From: Streptomyces pacificus
GTDB lineage: Bacteria > Actinomycetota > Actinomycetes > Streptomycetales > Streptomycetaceae
Assembly (NCBI RefSeq): GCF_011766325.1
Contig: NZ_BLLG01000010.1
Span: forward strand, 186,001 to 250,000
Direction of reading: 5' to 3'
Length of the DNA: 64,000 nucleotides
Position numbers and translations under genes: made by a program. This document shows positions 60,869 to 64,000 of this stretch, one piece after another (positions within the stretch are counted from its first letter, which is position 1; each line of letters begins with the position of its first letter). The notes under the pieces were generated by a model. It was not told the DNA's origin. It did no database searches and saw only the letters and a program-made list of their open reading frames with translations.

Positions 60869-61206
60869 GCGGTCGAGGCTAGGAGGCGCCGGGGGCCGCG
60901 GAGGCGGGCGCGTACGCCCGCCGCACGCGCGTACCCCGTGGGGATGACGCGCCGGGTGCCATCCGGAGCAGCCCGCGGGCCGGGGTACCTGCCCGGCACC
61001 CGCGGAGCGGGCCGGGACCCTGGCGCCCGGCTCCCGCGGGACCGGGCCGGGCCCCCCGGGATCACCCCCCGCCCCGGGGCCGGCACCCGCGGGACCCCCG
61101 GCCTCCCGGGAAGATCCGGGCACGGTCGGGCGGCCGCGTCCCCCGGGAGCGGACACGGGCCGCGGTCCTGCGGCCTCCGGCCACCGGCCACCGGCCTCCG
61201 TCCACG
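60869..61206. other. Intergenic region between zwf and the beta-PGM gene
   Basis: No gene is supported in 338 bp. It is extremely GC-rich, with CCCGGG-containing palindromes around 61010-61110 and CCACCGG repeats near 61178-61200. It may terminate the zwf transcript or carry a promoter for the downstream pair. Confidence 0.5.
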
Positions 61207-62658
61207 TCATCCGCCGTCCGGCAGGCTCCAGCGGTACGGGGCGACTAGGCGGCCGATGCTCTGCGGCCCCCAGGAGCCGGGCGCGTAGGGCTCCACCGGC
61301 GGCGGGTTCTCCAGCAGCGGGGTGGACACCTCCCAGAGCCGTTCGATGCCGTCGGAGCGGGTGAACAGGGACTGGTCGCCGAGCATCGCGTCCAGGATCA
61401 GGCGCTCGTACCCCTCCAGCGCGTACATGGTGTTGAAGGACTCGGCGTAGCTGAAGACCATCTCGGCCTCGCTCAGCCGCATCGCGGGCCCGGGCTCCTT
61501 GACCAGCAGGCGGGCGGCGATCCTGCCCGGGTCGGCGAAGTCGATCACCAGCTCGTCGGTGCGGTGGCGGTGCGGCGAGGGCAGCGCGAACATCCGCAGG
61601 GCGGGCTCCCGGAAGCCGAGCGTCACCACGTGCCGCCCCTCCGCGAGCGACTTGCCGGAGCGCAGATAGAACGGCACGCCCGCCCAGCGCCAGTTGTCGA
61701 GTTCGACGCGCAGCGCGACGAAGGTCTCGGTGTCCGAACGGGGGTCGACGCCCGGTTCGCCGCGGTAGCCCTCGTACTGGCCGCGCACCACGTGCGCCGG
61801 GTCCAGCGGCCGCACGGACTGGAACACCTTCTCCTTCTCGTCGCGCAGGCGCTTGGCGGCGAGCGCGGTGGGCGGTTCCATCGCCACGAAGGCCAGCAGC
61901 TGGAAGAGATGGGTGACGATCATGTCCCGGAAGGTGCCGGTGCCCTCGAAGAACCGGGCGCGGCCCTCGATACCGATCTTCTCCGGCACGTCGATCTGCA
62001 CATGGCTGATGTGCTCGCGGTTCCACACCGGCTCCAGCAGGCCGTTGGCGAACCTGAGCGCCAGGATGTTGTCGACCGACTCCTTGCCGAGGAAGTGGTC
62101 GATGCGGAAGACCCGCGACTCGTCGAAGACGGCGTGGAGGGTCGCGTTGAGGGCCCGCGCGGAGGACAGGTCCGTGCCGAACGGCTTCTCCACGATGACG
62201 CGCGCGCCCTCGGCGAGACCCGTCGCGCCGAGCATCTCGATGACGGACGCGAAGGCCTTCGGCGGCACGGCGAGGTGGAACAGCCGGCGCACCCCGCCGC
62301 CCACGGCCCGCTCGGCGTCGCGCACCGCCGCCAGCAGGGGCCCGGGGTCCTCGGGGTCGGCGGCGCCGAAGGACAGCGCCTCCTCGAACGTCTGCCATGC
62401 CCTGCCCTCGGGCCCGGACCTGCCGAACTCGGCGACCGACTCCCGCGCACGTTCGCGGAACGCGTCGTCGCCGAGCGCCTCACGGGCGGGGGCGGAGCCG
62501 ACGATCCGGTAGCGGCCGGGCAGCAGCCCGGCCTTGGCGAGGTGGAAGAGCCCCGGCAGCAGTTTGCGCCGGGCGAGGTCTCCGGTGGCGCCGAACAGCA
62601 CGATGACGTGGTCGTCCGGGACGGCGCCGCGGTGTGCCGGGCGGACTGCGCGGGTCAC
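61207..62658 (-). CDS. zwf: Glucose-6-phosphate dehydrogenase
   Basis: 483 aa from GTG 62658. It oxidises glucose-6-phosphate to 6-phosphogluconolactone with NAD(P). The Rossmann start is VIVLFGATGDLARRKLLPGL, the substrate motif VFRIDHFLGKESVDNILALR with the active-site Lys, and VIVEKPFGTDL is also conserved. The GTG lies 3 nt after the gnd stop, so the two are coupled. The gene order gnd-zwf is part of a pentose phosphate series that starts with transketolase. Confidence 0.96.
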   Translation of the reverse strand: MTRAVRPAHRGAVPDDHVIVLFGATGDLARRKLLPGLFHLAKAGLLPGRYRIVGSAPAREALGDDAFRERARESVAEFGRSGPEGRAWQTFEEALSFGAADPEDPGPLLAAVRDAERAVGGGVRRLFHLAVPPKAFASVIEMLGATGLAEGARVIVEKPFGTDLSSARALNATLHAVFDESRVFRIDHFLGKESVDNILALRFANGLLEPVWNREHISHVQIDVPEKIGIEGRARFFEGTGTFRDMIVTHLFQLLAFVAMEPPTALAAKRLRDEKEKVFQSVRPLDPAHVVRGQYEGYRGEPGVDPRSDTETFVALRVELDNWRWAGVPFYLRSGKSLAEGRHVVTLGFREPALRMFALPSPHRHRTDELVIDFADPGRIAARLLVKEPGPAMRLSEAEMVFSYAESFNTMYALEGYERLILDAMLGDQSLFTRSDGIERLWEVSTPLLENPPPVEPYAPGSWGPQSIGRLVAPYRWSLPDGG

Positions 62659-62661
62659 GGG

Positions 62662-63693
62662 TCACCCCGCCTTCTCGGCGTGCCCGCCGAACTCGCCGCG
62701 CATCGCGGACAGCACCTGGCCGGTGAACCGCCCCAGCTCGCGCGACTGGTAGCGCTCGAAGAGGGCGCTGGTGATGACGGGCGCCGGCACGCTCTCGTCG
62801 ACCGCCGCCAGGACCGTCCAGCGGCCCTCGCCGGAGTCGGAGACCCGCCCCGTGTAGGCGTCGAGCCCGGGCGAGCGGGCGAGGGCGTCGGCGACGAGGT
62901 CGACCAGCCAGGAGCCGACGACCGAGCCGCGCCGCCACACCTCGGCGACCTCGGCCACGTCGATCTCGTACTGGTACGCCTCCGGCTCGCGCAGCGGAGC
63001 CGTCTCGGCGTCGACCGTGCGGGAACGCAGCCCGGCGTCGGCGTGCTTGATGATGCCGAGCCCTTCGCCGATGGCCGCCATCATCCCGTACTCGACACCG
63101 TTGTGGACCATCTTCACGAAGTGGCCGGCCCCGCTGGGTCCGCAGTGCAGATAGCCCTCGGGCGCTGTCCCGTCGGTGCGGGTCCTGCCGGGGGTGGGGG
63201 CCGCGTCGCCGGTGCCCGGGGCGATGCTGCGGAAGATCGGGTCCAGCCGCGCCACGGGCTCGTCCTCGCCGCCGATCATCAGGCAGTAGCCGCGTTCGAG
63301 GCCCCACACTCCGCCGGAGGTGCCGCAGTCGACGTAGTGGATGCCGGCGGGGGCGAGCTGCCCGGCGCGGGCGATGTCGTCGCGGTAGTAGGAGTTCCCG
63401 CCGTCGACGACGGCGTCGCCGGCCGCGAGCAGGGTGGCCAGCTGGTCCAGGGTCGGCTGGACGACGCCGGCGGGCAGCATCAGCCAGACGTTCCTCGGCT
63501 GTTCCAGCCGGTCGGCCAGGTCGTGGAGCGAGGAGGCGGCGGTCGCCCCTTCCTGCTCCATCTCGTCGACGGCGTCGGTGTCCAGGTCGTAGACGACGCA
63601 GCGGTGGCCGTCGCGCATCAGCCGGCGCACCAGGTTGGCGCCCATCCGGCCGAGTCCGACCATGCCGAGCTGCATGGGCGTGTCCGTGGTCAT
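62662..63693 (-). CDS. gnd: 6-phosphogluconate dehydrogenase, decarboxylating (short NAD-type)
   Basis: 343 aa from ATG 63693 after GGGGAGATC. The cofactor loop is MQLGMVGLGRMGANLVRRLM, the substrate site DGGNSYYRDD and the catalytic KMVHNGVEYGMMAAIGEG with its Lys. The length is about 340 aa, not about 470, so this is the short GndA/YqeC-type form often preferring NAD. It yields ribulose-5-phosphate for the adjacent transketolase. An upstream in-frame extension to 63807 was rejected because the ribosome binding site and domain start lie at 63693. Confidence 0.94.
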   Translation of the reverse strand: MTTDTPMQLGMVGLGRMGANLVRRLMRDGHRCVVYDLDTDAVDEMEQEGATAASSLHDLADRLEQPRNVWLMLPAGVVQPTLDQLATLLAAGDAVVDGGNSYYRDDIARAGQLAPAGIHYVDCGTSGGVWGLERGYCLMIGGEDEPVARLDPIFRSIAPGTGDAAPTPGRTRTDGTAPEGYLHCGPSGAGHFVKMVHNGVEYGMMAAIGEGLGIIKHADAGLRSRTVDAETAPLREPEAYQYEIDVAEVAEVWRRGSVVGSWLVDLVADALARSPGLDAYTGRVSDSGEGRWTVLAAVDESVPAPVITSALFERYQSRELGRFTGQVLSAMRGEFGGHAEKAG

Positions 63694-63754
63694 GGTCGAT
63701 CTCCCCGTTCTCGGTGGGTGCGGAGGGTCTGCGGGACTGCCCCGCGGCGGCCCC

Positions 63755-63916
63755 TCACGGCGCCGCCCCCGGTCCGGCCGCCAGCACTCCCCGGGCCGCC
63801 TCCGCAACCCGCTGGGCGGTGAACCCGAACTTTCCGAGCAGCTGCTTCAGCGGCGCGGAAGCACCAAACGTGTGCATACCGACCAGAGCCCCCCGGTCGT
63901 CGACATACCGGTCCCA
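63755..63916 (-). pseudogene. Duplicated 3' fragment of transketolase
   Basis: A 53-codon frame plus stop reads WDRYVDDRGALVGMHTFGAS, APLKQLLGKFGFTAQ and ends RVAEAARGVLAAGPGAAP. This is a normal transketolase C-terminus, but it lies after the stop codon of the upstream copy (63941-63943) and has no start. It is therefore a downstream remnant of a tandem duplication, unless the assembly is wrong here. Confidence 0.75.
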
Positions 63917-63940
63917 GCGGGACTGCCCCGCGGCGGCCCC

Positions 63941-64000
63941 TCACGGCGCCGCCCCCGGTCCGGCCGCCAGCACTCCCCGGGCCGCCTCCGCAACCCGCTG
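63941..64000 (-). CDS. tkt: Transketolase, C-terminal end only
   Basis: Only the last 19 codons and stop are inside the window (QRVAEAARGVLAAGPGAAP). The identity is taken from the duplicated copy next to it, which shows the longer GMHTFGASAPLKQLLGKFGF segment typical of transketolase C-terminal domains. It is the first visible gene of the minus-strand series tkt-gnd-zwf. Everything upstream is beyond the edge, so the start and length are unknown. Confidence 0.7.
   Translation of the reverse strand, partial: QRVAEAARGVLAAGPGAAP

Larger units (their letters stand above)
63731..64000. repeat. 186-bp tandem duplication covering the transketolase 3' end
   Basis: 63731-63814 and 63917-64000 are identical over all 84 bp visible, at an offset of 186 bp (62 codons). 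Identity stops at 63730 versus 63916 on the left; the right limit is beyond the window. Confidence 0.92.

Noticed and set aside
1..64000. tRNA or rRNA genes
   Set aside because: I looked for T-arm GTTCGAATCC-type sequences and rRNA signatures and saw none in a convincing context.

Overview
The window is high-GC actinobacterial DNA and almost certainly a Streptomyces chromosome. The evidence is a very high third-position GC, frequent GTG starts, 4-bp ATGA/GTGA start-stop overlaps, Ala/Pro/Gly-rich protein tails, an RppA-type naphthalene synthase with P450 partners, SpdB-like (DUF2637) and SAV2148-type HEPN proteins, and a sulfate assimilation operon whose order, as I recall it, matches S. coelicolor SCO6102-SCO6093. 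I see no tRNA, rRNA or CRISPR array.

Layout. 1-5.5 kb: a three-subunit xanthine dehydrogenase-type molybdoenzyme (large subunit cut by the window edge), divergent from a PucR-family regulator. 6-9.4 kb: a TPR-like protein, a GntR/FCD regulator with a long disordered N-terminus, and a FhuF-like Fe-S reductase behind an iron-box-like site. 9.9-10.8 kb: a decayed TnpB (IS200/IS605) element, followed by an SpdB-like membrane protein. 12-14.6 kb: an anti-sigma-type ATPase and an ArsR-MFS pair with a phased operator. 14.8-19.6 kb: a PP2C-like protein with collagen-like repeats, a broken LuxR regulator, rsgA with a tiny upstream ORF, and a VOC protein. 20.2-25.3 kb: a flaviolin/HPQ-melanin-type locus (a P450 divergent from rppA, a second P450 and a cupin). 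25.4-34.6 kb: a two-component system, VOC, AraC, YihY/BrkB, an AidB-like flavoprotein, a GAF regulator and a GNAT. 35.1-45.6 kb: a Cys-containing leader peptide, then sulfite reductase, zinc ribbon, cysH, cysC, cysD, cysN, an SsuABC-type transporter and sirohydrochlorin chelatase. 45.7-52 kb: DUF4236, DUF1697, a macrolide-type glycosyltransferase, an APH-fold kinase, a DnaQ-like exonuclease and a HEPN/PLD-like protein. 52.9-64 kb: glgX and treY on the plus strand face a minus-strand series tkt-gnd-zwf-(beta-phosphoglucomutase)-GH65.

Genes that work together. The sulfur operon runs from sulfate activation (CysDNC) through APS reduction (CysH) to sulfite reduction. It also carries siroheme synthesis (CbiX) for the reductase and an organosulfur importer. 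The right end joins glycogen debranching and maltooligosyltrehalose formation to phosphorolysis of an alpha-glucobiose. The released beta-glucose-1-phosphate would become glucose-6-phosphate and enter the pentose phosphate enzymes encoded beside it. RppA makes tetrahydroxynaphthalene, the cupin probably oxidises it to flaviolin, and the two CYP158A-like P450s probably couple it.

Unexplained structure is mostly intergenic. It includes many short tandem arrays, notably with 13-bp and 10-bp units, four palindromic 22-bp repeats before rppA, a 70-nt homopyrimidine run between the glycosyltransferase and kinase genes, and a 186-bp tandem duplication of the transketolase 3' end at the right edge. 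I found no clear new multi-gene system. The strongest candidates for follow-up are the leader peptide, the rppA repeat array, the phased ArsR operator and the GH65-to-pentose-phosphate gene series.
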